Source of the DNA: Arenibacter sp. ARW7G5Y1
GTDB taxonomy: Bacteria > Bacteroidota > Bacteroidia > Flavobacteriales > Flavobacteriaceae
Direction: 5' to 3'
Assembly: GCF_003201775.1 (NCBI RefSeq)
Contig: NZ_QJJZ01000010.1
Coordinates: forward strand, 148,709-212,708
Length of the DNA: 64,000 bases
Below the pieces are notes generated by a model that was not told the origin of the DNA, did not search any database, and was given only the letters and a program-made list of their open reading frames with translations. This document shows, piece by piece, positions 9,664 to 19,439 of the stretch. The number at the start of each line of letters is the position of its first letter. Position 1 is the stretch's first letter. A program made the translations under genes and the position numbers.

Positions 9664-11898
9664 TTATTTCCCAACCTGCTCAAACAATTCCTTTTCGGTA
9701 TATTCCATACCGTCTTTAGGCGTTACATTCCTTAATTCTTTTATTTTTTCCGGTTTCAAACCTTTTGGATGAACTGAAAATGCATTGGTCACATAGGATA
9801 TTATATCCGATATATCCTTGTCGGAAAGATTCTTGTTATACTTAAGGCCTGGCATTTGATGGTTCTCATCATATACTTCCCCCTTAATATTCAGAGGCCC
9901 CTTTAGGCCATGGAGAATAATGAGCCCCAATTGTTCCAAATGCGTAGAAATATATTCCGAGCCTACCAAAGGTGGTGCCAATCCTCGGATACCTTCTCCA
10001 CTGGACGAATGACATGAGGCACATATTTGACGGAACAGAATAGCTCCATTGGTCCTAGAATCCGCTCTTGCAATTTTTGTTGAATAAATATAATTCGGCT
10101 TATCATTGCCCTTCCTTTCCACACTCTCATATGTTAGCCTGGCAAGGTCCGAATCCTTAAGGTCTTCCTGTTGTCCCAGTTGGGTGCCAAGAGTTGAAAG
10201 AACATCTTCCGATCCGCTGACAATGGCCTCCTGGTAAATTTTATTGTCACTGTATTTATTGGCCAAATCGTACATTAAGGGAAAAAAGACTGCTTCATCG
10301 TATTTGGCCCAAATTCCCAATGTAGTTGACAGGTACAGATCCAGCATGGGCTCATCCCTGTACATCACCCCTTTAAAGAGTTCCTTGGCCTTGGACACAT
10401 TATTTTTAGATGCAAAATCCTCCATTAAAACAATAGCATGGGACGATGCTTCCGGGCTTCCATTTTGGACGATGTTGAATAAGAAATCGAAGGACAGGGC
10501 ATTGAGTCCCTTCAACACATAAAGGGCGTGTAATTGCGCCAAAGGACTTTCATTGTCCAAAGCCATTTCCTTTAATGCCGGCAGGTTTTCCTGATTATTT
10601 TTCTGAATCAAATACTGCTGGGCCCTATCACGCACCCATCCATTGGGATCCTTCAAGGATGCGACCAATTGGGCCCCTGACAAAGTCTCCAGATCAGGAA
10701 TGCTCCTCGCTGATTTGTCTTTGCTTCGAATCCTCAAGATCCTACCATAGTCCAGTATGGTATCCAATTTCTTCTGTGCCGATAATTTTTTCAAATACGG
10801 GCTCAAAAATGCATAATGTTGTATTACACCGCGATGCATATCCACAACATACATATTCCCATCGGGCCCTGTTGCCAAGTTCACCGGACGGAACCCTTCA
10901 TCCGTAGAGGCCAAAAACTCCTTGCCCTGCCAAGCTTGCTTGGCCTCAACCCGATCTCCATAAAAAGACAGGACATTTCTTTTGATCAAATTGACTTCCG
11001 GAACACATACAAAAACATTCTGATCGTAATCCTCAGGAAACATCCCGCCCCTATATACCAATGGACCACAGGCAGCAGTAACATTCACCAATAAACTATC
11101 CTGGTTTAAAACCCCTTCTTCATATCCCCGGTTTACAGAGGCCGCATGAAGTGGATAAACACGTTGATCCTTGGTCAATGCCTCATCCACCCCTTTTTGG
11201 GGAATAAAATACTTGTTCCTGATCAATCTATTGGGCAAAATATGATCGCCCAATAATTGAGTGGAATTATTGTTGTAATAAAGCCTTCCGAAATTATCAT
11301 GGGAAATTCCCCACTGCCCTCTTTGGGTAGTAGGTTCCTTTTTCCACACGCCATTCTTACGCTGATATCTAAAATTGGATTTGGCATTATAGATCCAGTT
11401 ATCCATATTCATCATTAATCCATTGGGCTGATGTTCAGGATTACCTACGGTAGCGTAAAGCGAATCTACAAGTACCCGGTTAACCGGTTTATCATTCTCA
11501 ATTTCCACAAACCACAAGTTAGGGGATTCCGCATACAAAAGCCCCCCATACACCAAAGCCAAAGCTCTAGGCATCACCAAACTATCCAAAAAGGTTTTGG
11601 CGTGGTCCATAATTCCATCTTCATCAATATCCTCAAGAATTTTAATGGATCCACTTGGCAAATCTTCCCCATCCCCTTCCAAATTGAGCATAAATCCAGT
11701 CATTTCAGCGACCCAAATCCGTCCCTTGGAATCGAAATCTATTGCGACAGGTGCTGTTAAAAGGGGTTCGGACGCCACCAGTTCCAGTTCAAAACCTTCT
11801 TCCAACCTATAATCCTCAAAGGAAATCCGAGGTTCCTGGAAGGAAGGTTTACATGCAATAACAATAAGCGAAAGGAAAAAACAAAATGATAATCTCAT
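9664..11898 (-). CDS. Lipoprotein with propeller-like dehydrogenase region, HEAT-like repeats and cytochrome c
   Basis: 744 residues. The N terminus is a lipoprotein signal (SLIVIAC, Cys at residue 16). Residues about 30-370 resemble the PVC-type membrane-bound dehydrogenase domain (GFELELVASEPLLTAPVAIDFDSKGRIWVAEM, later NLATGPDGNMYVVDMHRGVIQH). Residues about 400-560 look like HEAT repeats (WVRDRAQQYLIQKNNQENLPALKEMA). The C-terminal part holds one heme-c site, CASCH, followed by GLAPPLVGSEYI and a later Met, as in class I cytochrome c. It probably oxidises a sugar or related compound at the cell envelope and passes electrons to the respiratory chain. This role is inferred from domains only. 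It precedes uxaC in the same direction and the two may be cotranscribed. Confidence 0.82.
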   Translation of the reverse strand: MRLSFCFFLSLIVIACKPSFQEPRISFEDYRLEEGFELELVASEPLLTAPVAIDFDSKGRIWVAEMTGFMLNLEGDGEDLPSGSIKILEDIDEDGIMDHAKTFLDSLVMPRALALVYGGLLYAESPNLWFVEIENDKPVNRVLVDSLYATVGNPEHQPNGLMMNMDNWIYNAKSNFRYQRKNGVWKKEPTTQRGQWGISHDNFGRLYYNNNSTQLLGDHILPNRLIRNKYFIPQKGVDEALTKDQRVYPLHAASVNRGYEEGVLNQDSLLVNVTAACGPLVYRGGMFPEDYDQNVFVCVPEVNLIKRNVLSFYGDRVEAKQAWQGKEFLASTDEGFRPVNLATGPDGNMYVVDMHRGVIQHYAFLSPYLKKLSAQKKLDTILDYGRILRIRSKDKSARSIPDLETLSGAQLVASLKDPNGWVRDRAQQYLIQKNNQENLPALKEMALDNESPLAQLHALYVLKGLNALSFDFLFNIVQNGSPEASSHAIVLMEDFASKNNVSKAKELFKGVMYRDEPMLDLYLSTTLGIWAKYDEAVFFPLMYDLANKYSDNKIYQEAIVSGSEDVLSTLGTQLGQQEDLKDSDLARLTYESVERKGNDKPNYIYSTKIARADSRTNGAILFRQICASCHSSSGEGIRGLAPPLVGSEYISTHLEQLGLIILHGLKGPLNIKGEVYDENHQMPGLKYNKNLSDKDISDIISYVTNAFSVHPKGLKPEKIKELRNVTPKDGMEYTEKELFEQVGK

Positions 11899-12141
11899 TA
11901 ATATTGGTAGTTTGTATTCTGAAAGTCTGACAAGGGCACTAAATTAATACAGAGGCTTTTAAAATACTAATGGATTAATATATATTTGGCAAAAAACAGA
12001 CCATCAGCACAATACGTTATATTTTTGGAGAGTTTTACAGTTATTGCACCATAGAAACCACGACTAAAGTCATCGGCATACAAAGTATGCCTTGCCTCTT
12101 GAATGTGCAGTGGATTTTGAGGTTGGAAGGCATGCCTCCCC

Positions 12142-12537
12142 CTAGCCTTCAATTTCTTGGGCCAGTTCCCTAATTTTGACATCCGTCAAAGGTTTAGCTA
12201 TAAAACCATTGACCGCGTTATATTTACTGGCGCGTTCCATATCCCTGGAATCTACAGATGAACTTAAAATATAGATTTTAACGTCTTTTTTCCCGGACAA
12301 TTTACCAAACTCTTCCAAAAACTCCCAGCCGTCCATAATGGGCATATTCAAATCCAAGAGAATAACCTCCGGCAACCCTTGTTCCGATTCTATTAGGGGG
12401 ATTATTAGGTCCAGAGCTTCTTTTCCGTTTTGACAGATAAGAAAATCAGAGGCAAAATCATTATTCCTTAAAAGAATTTTAGAGCCAAAAATAAATATGG
12501 GATCATCATCAATTATGCAAATCGTATTAGTCGTCAT
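12142..12537 (-). CDS. Single-domain (CheY-like) response regulator
   Basis: 131 residues comprising only a receiver domain. The acidic pocket is D10-D11-D12, the phospho-acceptor is D62 in VILLDLNMPIMDGWEF, and the conserved Lys sits in FIAKPLT near residue 113. There is no output domain, so it probably works by protein contact or as a phosphorelay intermediate. It lies 196 bases downstream of the multi-PAS histidine kinase on the same strand, its likely phosphodonor. This class (kinase with many PAS domains plus a stand-alone receiver) is common in Flavobacteriaceae; the output is unknown. Confidence 0.9.
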   Translation of the reverse strand: MTTNTICIIDDDPIFIFGSKILLRNNDFASDFLICQNGKEALDLIIPLIESEQGLPEVILLDLNMPIMDGWEFLEEFGKLSGKKDVKIYILSSSVDSRDMERASKYNAVNGFIAKPLTDVKIRELAQEIEG

Positions 12538-12733
12538 TCCAGTGTCTATGGTTTATTAATGCTCTTAAAAAACCCAAATCTTCTTACTCTATAGAATTGG
12601 TTAACTACTAATATAATTGATTTTTATCAATTTATTACCTTTAATTGATGTTAACAAATTGGCATCTGTTAAATATTACGACTTTCATGTTTTGACAAAA
12701 TCACAATTACAGAACAACAAAATGGATTACATC

Positions 12734-15700
12734 TTACAAAACAATTCTAAAATATGTTGTGAATTTTGTACCCTGGTTTAATGTGCTTTCCACTTCGATC
12801 CACCCCCCCATGGCTTCGATTTGATTCTTACTGATAAAAAGTCCGATACCCCGTGCTTCAGGGTGATTGTGAAATGTTTTGTACATCCCAAAAAGCTTGG
12901 AGCCATGTCTGTCGAGATCGATTCCAAGTCCGTTATCCTCAAAACTTAAAAAAGCATATTCCCCCTTTCTTCCACTGGTTATGTTCAACTCCGGCAATCG
13001 TTCGGGAGATTGATACTTGATAGCGTTTGTAATAAGGTTTAGAATAATACTTTCCAAATAGGCATGCACCGCCAATACATTGATATTGGCATCTACCGCC
13101 AAATGTATTGTAGCACCGTTTTTCTTGACCAACGGACCAACTATCTTCATGGCATTCTGCACCCTTTTTAGTAAATTTTGGGAAGTTAAGGTAGAACTCA
13201 CTTTTGAATTTATCTCCACAATCTCGCTTAGCTGGTGGATAGTTTCGTTCATATTATCCGAGACCAGTTTAATTTTGCGATAATATTCATTTTCAACTAT
13301 TCTGGGATCCTCTTGCAAGACAAGGTCCAAAAGCATCGTAATATTGCTTGTGTGCGATCTTAAGTTATGGGAAACAATATGGGCAAAGTTGATTAGACGA
13401 TTGTTGTGCTCCGTCAAATTCTCGGTCAACTGCTTCTTATCGGAGATATCCTGGATTTGGGCCACGAAATGTATGAGTTCGCCCTTGTCATTCTTTACGG
13501 CCGCTACGGCCTCATAAATCCAAATATAGCTTCCGTTCCTATGCCTACAGCGCTTCTCAGCTCTAAATCCACTCTGTGTAGCAATGGTACTTTCAAACAA
13601 TTGCCTAGCTCCTTCCAAATCCTCCGGGTGCACAAAATCCAGCACCGTTTTTTCAAGAATCTCCTTTTCCCCATAACCCAATATTTCACAGATTTTTGGA
13701 TTGGCCTTTCGCAATCTACCATTCAAATCTATGACAAGCATACCTATGGCGGCATGTTCAAAAGTTTGTCTTAATTCCTCTTCTTTTAGTGCCAAATCCC
13801 TAGTCATCCTAGTGGATTCGTCAATATCTTGGAAAAAACCGTATAGCCTAACACATTTTCCATTGACCACCTCCGGGATGCCAATGGTCCTTGACCAAAA
13901 AACCTTATTGGTTTTGGTAACTACTTTCAGCTCACGATCAAAACCCTTGCCTTTATCCATGGCCGACCTTAAAGCCTCAATGATGATTTCGCGATGTTCC
14001 CCTTCCTGAAAAAATGAATAGACCTCCTCCAGTGTAGGAACATAATCTTCTGGAACCCCTACCATCTTTTTTATGGTCGGACTCCAGTAAACGGTATTAT
14101 CCCCTAAATGGAGCTCCCAGATTCCGATCCGCACCGTTTCATTGATGCGCTGCATAATTTCGGCATTATGCGCCAATAACAATTCGTTTTGTTTGCGTTC
14201 GGTTATATCTTGAATTTGGGATACGAAATGAATTACCTCCCCCTGATCGTTGTGTATTGCGGACATAGATATGTTTGCCCATATTACCGATCCATTTTTG
14301 TGAAAAAACCTATGTTCCAGTCTTATAAACTTATGTATGCCGTGGAACAGTTCCTCAATATATTCCCTATTAATCTTTAAGTCGTCCGGATGGGCAATGT
14401 TCACTAGGTCCATTTCCTGCAATTCAGGCTCATCGTACCCAAAGATTTGACAGAAACTCTTGTTCGCCCTTAATAATTTATTTTCATTATTTATCAAGGC
14501 CATGCCTATGGCCGAATGATTAAAGGTTTGCCTAAATTGCTCTTCCCTAAATCTAATTTCCAATTGGACCTTTTTAATTTCATCAATGTCCTGTATAAGT
14601 CCATACAGTTTTGCACTCTCATTGTCCCTGTGCTCGGAGACCCCAATTACCCTTACCCATTTTAGGTGTCCGTCTACAGTTTTTAATTGTAACTGTTCAT
14701 CAAATTCCATAGGCTCTTTTAGAGCCTTATCCACTATTAACTTAATACGCTGCCTATGAACACCTTCCGAATAAAAATTCAATCCTTTTTCCCATGTTGG
14801 TGCATATTCCCCTGTTACGCCGTGAATTTGTTTGGCAACCTTACTCCAAAATACAGTACCTTCCTCCTGATCAATCTCCCAATAGCCAATTTTTGCCGTT
14901 TCACTGGAGCGTTCAAAAAGGTTCTTATATTTTTCCACCAACAGCTCATTGGACTTCCTATAGGTAACGTCATAATGTATGCCGGAAATTATTTCTGGTC
15001 GTCCCTCGGCATCTACTTTTGTAATTTCGCCACGACTAAGTATCCAGACCCAGTTACCATCTTTATGGCGCATTCTAAATATTTGCTCTTTGGTCTTTTT
15101 CCCGTCTATATGTGCCTTTAGGGTATCTACAAGAATCCCAATATCTTCTTGATGCACAAGGTTCAAAAAACGATCATGGGTAAAAGGTTCCAGCTCTGCC
15201 AAGGTATAGCCTATCATCTCTGCCCAGCGTTCATTGTAAATCACCATCCCGGTCTTCAGGTTGCTCTCCCATATTCCTACATTGGCACCCTTGATCACAT
15301 TTTTATAATAGGTCTTTTTGGCATTTATATTGATTTCGGTCTGCTTATATTTTTCAATGCTGAGCGCCACCCCTAAAAGGCCGTTGCCATTCCGGGAATC
15401 CTCGGACACCGACCTACCCCTAAGATTGAACCATAAGGAATGCCCTTCTACGTGATTCAGTCTTACATCAATGTTGAATGGGGATTTGCCTTTTTTGGCT
15501 ATATGGATTTTATAGGCATTTTGAAAAATCTCCAAGTCGTCGCCATGTATCAATGACAAAAAATCGACTGAAATAGCGTCCTCATCCAACTGTGGGGAAT
15601 AGCCAAGGAATTGGGCCAGTTTATTATTTACAGCACCATCTTCCGGATTTTTCACATCCCAACGCCATAGACCATCAACACAGCTCTGCTCCACAAAATT

Positions 15701-15772
15701 GACAAAATCACCTTCCCTCTGCAAAAGATCTCTAAAATCAATTTGCATAGTAGTATTATAGTTTTTAGGCAT
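12734..15772 (-). CDS. Cytoplasmic multi-PAS sensor histidine kinase
   Basis: 1012 residues with no signal peptide or membrane segment. About six consecutive PAS/PAC units can be read, at roughly 10-135, 150-275, 285-400, 410-535, 545-660 and 670-790. Typical PAC endings include GVALSIEKYKQ, SQIQDITERKQ and AQIQDISDKKQ. The kinase core follows: the phospho-acceptor His is H802 in HIVSHNLRSHTSN, then the N box NLITNAIKYQS and G boxes DNGLGID and ARGIGLFISKNQIEAMGG. PAS domains 4 and 6, and likewise 3 and 5, are alike, suggesting duplication of a pair. The first ATG is used; an ATG eight codons later is an alternative. It is upstream of the CheY-like gene. The signal sensed is unknown. Confidence 0.92.
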   Translation of the reverse strand: MPKNYNTTMQIDFRDLLQREGDFVNFVEQSCVDGLWRWDVKNPEDGAVNNKLAQFLGYSPQLDEDAISVDFLSLIHGDDLEIFQNAYKIHIAKKGKSPFNIDVRLNHVEGHSLWFNLRGRSVSEDSRNGNGLLGVALSIEKYKQTEININAKKTYYKNVIKGANVGIWESNLKTGMVIYNERWAEMIGYTLAELEPFTHDRFLNLVHQEDIGILVDTLKAHIDGKKTKEQIFRMRHKDGNWVWILSRGEITKVDAEGRPEIISGIHYDVTYRKSNELLVEKYKNLFERSSETAKIGYWEIDQEEGTVFWSKVAKQIHGVTGEYAPTWEKGLNFYSEGVHRQRIKLIVDKALKEPMEFDEQLQLKTVDGHLKWVRVIGVSEHRDNESAKLYGLIQDIDEIKKVQLEIRFREEQFRQTFNHSAIGMALINNENKLLRANKSFCQIFGYDEPELQEMDLVNIAHPDDLKINREYIEELFHGIHKFIRLEHRFFHKNGSVIWANISMSAIHNDQGEVIHFVSQIQDITERKQNELLLAHNAEIMQRINETVRIGIWELHLGDNTVYWSPTIKKMVGVPEDYVPTLEEVYSFFQEGEHREIIIEALRSAMDKGKGFDRELKVVTKTNKVFWSRTIGIPEVVNGKCVRLYGFFQDIDESTRMTRDLALKEEELRQTFEHAAIGMLVIDLNGRLRKANPKICEILGYGEKEILEKTVLDFVHPEDLEGARQLFESTIATQSGFRAEKRCRHRNGSYIWIYEAVAAVKNDKGELIHFVAQIQDISDKKQLTENLTEHNNRLINFAHIVSHNLRSHTSNITMLLDLVLQEDPRIVENEYYRKIKLVSDNMNETIHQLSEIVEINSKVSSTLTSQNLLKRVQNAMKIVGPLVKKNGATIHLAVDANINVLAVHAYLESIILNLITNAIKYQSPERLPELNITSGRKGEYAFLSFEDNGLGIDLDRHGSKLFGMYKTFHNHPEARGIGLFISKNQIEAMGGWIEVESTLNQGTKFTTYFRIVL

Positions 15773-16278
15773 AAAACTTCCTTAAAATAAATAAATAAAC
15801 TTCCCTATACGTTCTCCCCACGCCAAAATTATATTAAAATCATGGCACTGTAGACAAACCAATTTATTTCATTAATGCCTGTACTAGACCAATATGGTCC
15901 AAGCACACACTTAGTACCTTAATTCAATTGCAACTAAAAAGGAGAGGGGGGTACCTTGTAGTCGTAAAATATTCCCTAAAAATTGACCTGAAACTTTGCA
16001 GACGCAACTATTTCAGTATCAAATATAAACAAAGATATGCTTACGGCTTACAACATGTAGTGGATTCCTAGTTAAATAGCGTCCTTTCTATGTAATCCTT
16101 GTAGGGAAAAACAATAAACCACGAGTAAGGAAGTACATTTTAAACTCCCTATACAAACGTTTTTAAGGGTTGAACCATTTTCAAAATCAAAGAAGGGTCA
16201 AGAAATAAAGTGGGCACCAATCAAAGATAGTACAATACCATTGTTCTTGACCCCAGACCTATCAATAGATCCAATATA
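15773..16278. other. 506-base gap without a recognisable gene
   Basis: AT-rich, full of stops in all frames. The only structure noted is an inverted repeat GGGTCAAGAA (16195-16204) and TTCTTGACCC (16244-16253), 25 bases beyond the ppc stop. It could fold at the 3' end of the ppc transcript but lacks a following U tract, so it is not called a terminator. The promoter of the PAS kinase must lie at the left end of this gap. Confidence 0.5.
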
Positions 16279-18825
16279 TTAGGCAGAATTTCTACTTGCG
16301 TTTATATTACCGTACAATGACCTAATTACTATTTTCTCATACAACTCTTTATATTCTGTGTCCTTACTCATTTGTTGAAGGGCAAATTGCTGGATTACCA
16401 ATAGCGGCAATACTATATTTTCCCTAATTTTAACCGATTCCCTTGAAACCGACTCTTTCTCCATCAAAATTTTGGAATCCGATATAAGCAACAACATTTC
16501 TTTGGACAGAAGATATTCCTCGTAAAGAATGTTCCAAAATTCACCATATTCCTTGTCATCTTTCATGTAGCTGGTCAATTCAAAATAACACTTGGCCAAA
16601 GACATCATACTATTGAGCATCAGGGCCTTAAACAGCGGCACTTCTTTGAACAACTTTTTCAGTTCCTCCAATCTTCCTTGGTCTTTTAAAATCTTAATAG
16701 CCGTTCCAATCCCAAAGTAGCCCGGAACATTTTGTTTAAGCTGACTCCATGAGCCTACAAATGAAATGGCCCTCAAATCCGTGAGTTCCAGTTTTTTCTT
16801 ATGGCCTCTTTTACCTGGCCTACTCCCAATATTTGCCTTTTGGTAGTATTTTAAAGTACTCTTGTTTTCCAAATAAGCAATAAACTTGTCATGATTCTTT
16901 AAAGCATCGTACTTCTCAAAACTTAGATCCGACAACGATTCCAATAATTGTCTTGATTCTTTGGAAATAACATTTTCCTTTCCAAACAAATTATTGGAAA
17001 GACCTGCCGTCAACAATTGTTCGGAATTATGGATAAACTGCTCCTTAGTGCCGTAGGTACTGGTTATAGTCTGCCCTTGAATGGTCAGTTGAATTTCATT
17101 ATTGGCAATATCCTTTGTCTGTGCGGCATAAAATCTATGGGTTTTTCCCCCTCCACGGGCCGGAGGTCCACCACGTCCGTCAAAAAATATAGCCTTTATA
17201 TTGTTCCGATCGCATACGGCAGATAATTTTTCCTTGGTTTTGAAAATTTCCCAATTTGCTTTCACATATCCACCGTCCTTGGTACCATCTGAAAAGCCGA
17301 GCATAATAGTTTGCTTATCATGGCGCTGGGCCAAATGTTTTTTATAAGCGGGAAGGTTGAACAATTCTGTCATTGTATTTTCGGAACTTTCCATGCCTTT
17401 CATGGTTTCGAACAGGGGAATAATATCAAAGGTTATCTTATCCGATTCCCAACCACACCATCTAAAGAGTCCATACACAAAAAGTACGGAAAAAATATTC
17501 TCGGAATTACTAATAACATATCGGTTACAACCCTCTTCGCCATTTTTCTCCTGAATCCCCCTTAATTGTAGAATATTTTGGATGGTTTCCTTAACGATAT
17601 CCTCGTCATAATTCTGTACTTGTAGATCTATATCCTTATGGATTAAAATATCTATCAATTCCTGCTTATCCAATTCCCCAATATTCTCCGAAATTAATCC
17701 GTTCGCCTTTAGGATAGCCTCTACCACCTGGGTGTGAACACTATGGTCTTGCCTAATATCCAAGGTGGCAAAATGTGTCCTGAAGATCTTAACCTTATCT
17801 ATAAGATGATCCAAATCCTTTAGATAGAGCTTATGGTATTTACCAATTAGCACCGACCTTATCTCAAGAAGGGGTTCAATAATTTCATCATAGCGCATAA
17901 CCGTATTGGCATCGAACATAGTGTTGTACAAGCGCCCCCTTAAATTGGAAATCACGTCCTGTAGATCCCTAAAGGTCAGTTTTTGTTGTAAGTTTTTTAC
18001 ATCGTGATAATAACATTTCATTAGGGTAATTCGCAACTCATCGGCTACGTCTTTGGTAATACTGGAGGTTACAAAAGGATTCCCATCCCTATCCCCTCCT
18101 GGCCAAAATCCCAATTTCATGATATTGTGATTGTTGAAATCCATGTCGCCAATATTATCCTTGATATAAGCATAAAGCTCCCCAACAGCATCATAATATA
18201 CATTTCTTAGAATATAAATTATGTTTTTTGCCTCATCCAAGGGTGTTGGCTTTTTGGCATTGATCAAGGAGGTGAGACCCAATTGTTGTAGCACCAGATC
18301 AATATCATTGATTTTGTTCTCCAAAATAAGGTTCCTTAAATTTCCTATGATATCCAGGACGGCCGGAGTATAAAACTGGGTAGGGTGGGCCGTTAAAACG
18401 ATTCGGGCACTAAAGGTCGACAGTTTTTCCGATATCTGGTCCCAACTTTTATTCTTGTCCACCAATTGAAAATAATCACCAATAGTAAGGGAACTACTGT
18501 GCTTCTGGAGCTGTGGAAAAGCAGCGTCCTCAACGCTATCATACAATACTACCTGTCTTTCAACATACTGAATAATCCTGAACATAAAATCTATCCTGTC
18601 CTTTTCCGAATCAATATTGGCATAGTTCTGAAAAAAGGCATCCAAAATTTCTTGGGGATTTTTCCCGGATTTCAATCCCGTTTCGGCCTGATGCAGCAAT
18701 AATGGTATTAGCATTCCTACATTTTCAATATTTCGATAGGGCAAATTAAGAAACAGGCTATTATAAATATTGAACTTGTTCTGTACCGATTTTTTAAACT
18801 CGTCTAATCTCTCTGATTGAAGCAT
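16279..18825 (-). CDS. ppc: Phosphoenolpyruvate carboxylase
   Basis: Carboxylates phosphoenolpyruvate with bicarbonate to oxaloacetate, the anaplerotic reaction, in the cytoplasm. The 848-residue product is close to the usual 850-950. The catalytic His is H147 in the signature VLTAHPTQ. Further signatures are GFWPGGDRDGNPFVT, IMLGFSDGTKDGGYVKANW and the second active-site motif FFDGRGGPPARGGGKTH. The last differs slightly from the common FHGRGGSIGRGG but keeps the Arg and glycines. The C terminus NINASRNSA ends in a small residue where many family members end in NTG. It appears monocistronic; a 614-base gap separates it from the divergent TPR-AraC gene. Confidence 0.96.
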   Translation of the reverse strand: MLQSERLDEFKKSVQNKFNIYNSLFLNLPYRNIENVGMLIPLLLHQAETGLKSGKNPQEILDAFFQNYANIDSEKDRIDFMFRIIQYVERQVVLYDSVEDAAFPQLQKHSSSLTIGDYFQLVDKNKSWDQISEKLSTFSARIVLTAHPTQFYTPAVLDIIGNLRNLILENKINDIDLVLQQLGLTSLINAKKPTPLDEAKNIIYILRNVYYDAVGELYAYIKDNIGDMDFNNHNIMKLGFWPGGDRDGNPFVTSSITKDVADELRITLMKCYYHDVKNLQQKLTFRDLQDVISNLRGRLYNTMFDANTVMRYDEIIEPLLEIRSVLIGKYHKLYLKDLDHLIDKVKIFRTHFATLDIRQDHSVHTQVVEAILKANGLISENIGELDKQELIDILIHKDIDLQVQNYDEDIVKETIQNILQLRGIQEKNGEEGCNRYVISNSENIFSVLFVYGLFRWCGWESDKITFDIIPLFETMKGMESSENTMTELFNLPAYKKHLAQRHDKQTIMLGFSDGTKDGGYVKANWEIFKTKEKLSAVCDRNNIKAIFFDGRGGPPARGGGKTHRFYAAQTKDIANNEIQLTIQGQTITSTYGTKEQFIHNSEQLLTAGLSNNLFGKENVISKESRQLLESLSDLSFEKYDALKNHDKFIAYLENKSTLKYYQKANIGSRPGKRGHKKKLELTDLRAISFVGSWSQLKQNVPGYFGIGTAIKILKDQGRLEELKKLFKEVPLFKALMLNSMMSLAKCYFELTSYMKDDKEYGEFWNILYEEYLLSKEMLLLISDSKILMEKESVSRESVKIRENIVLPLLVIQQFALQQMSKDTEYKELYEKIVIRSLYGNINASRNSA

Positions 18826-19068
18826 ACATCTTTAATTACATTCTACATAATCATCGTTCCAATATTATGGGAACATGAATTTCAAGCAATAAATATCGGC
18901 ATATTTTTAGATTTGAAGGTGGAATAATGTGCCAAACATCAAAATTTAATGGGGACACCTCATAATCAATAGACTTGACAACAATAATTTTAAACACGGA
19001 ATGTAAGGAGGTACATTTACATTGTAATCATTAAAAGTAATTTTTTCATTTTCATATAGTGTTCTCGT

Positions 19069-19101
19069 AAAAGAGCTTTGTCTTACCGGCAAGGCTCTTT
19101 T
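19069..19101 (+). terminator. Orphan terminator-like hairpin
   Basis: AAAAGAGCTTTG and CAAGGCTCTTTT pair as a 12-bp stem with one G-T wobble and a 9-base loop, ending in five T residues on the plus strand. No plus-strand gene lies upstream of it in the gap, so it either ends an unrecognised small RNA or acts on minus-strand readthrough. Confidence 0.5.
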
Positions 19102-19212
19102 TAGTTTGGCCCTATGGAAAACCCAACATATTAAAACGGAAGGCATACAAAAAGATTTCTGCTCCTTACCTCCCCAATACTTCCTGCCTCGTGCCAATAA
19201 AATGGCAAGCAA

Positions 19213-19226
19213 TGCAAACCTTTGCA
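19213..19226 (+). promoter_or_regulatory. Palindromic operator candidate, copy 1 (TGCAAACCTTTGCA)
   Basis: Six-base arms TGCAAA and TTTGCA around CC. The same 14-mer lies before GH92 (26751) and, on the minus strand, before the inositol operon (53297). Here it is 213 bases before the TPR-AraC start codon. The form fits a LacI/GalR-type site. Confidence 0.5.
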
Positions 19227-19439
19227 CAATTAACACAAACCTATCTTAATATTTACATTATATTTAAATATCTATTCATATATTTAACAATACTATATTG
19301 CATATGATCAAGGGCCCCAATCTATTATAGGCTATGTAGGCACCACTCTTGAGGTGGTCTCCACAAATAAGACAAATTTGTAATCAGGGTCTCCCAAAAT
19401 CAAAATCCCCAAAGGCAATTGGTATAAAAAAAACAAACC

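Larger units (their letters stand above)
18826..19439. other. 614-base divergent intergenic region between ppc and the TPR-AraC gene
   Basis: Holds a terminator-like hairpin (19069-19101) and a 14-bp palindrome (19213-19226), listed separately. The 96-codon minus-strand open frame at 18946-19236 has no protein-like features and crosses the hairpin, so it is not called. Promoters of both flanking genes are expected here, but none was convincingly identified. Confidence 0.5.

Noticed and set aside
16195..16253. Inverted repeat after ppc as an intrinsic terminator
   Set aside because: The arms are 39 bases apart and no U tract follows on the minus strand.
18946..19236. 96-codon minus-strand frame upstream of the TPR-AraC gene
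   Set aside because: It crosses a terminator-like hairpin and an operator palindrome, and its product shows no domain-like pattern.
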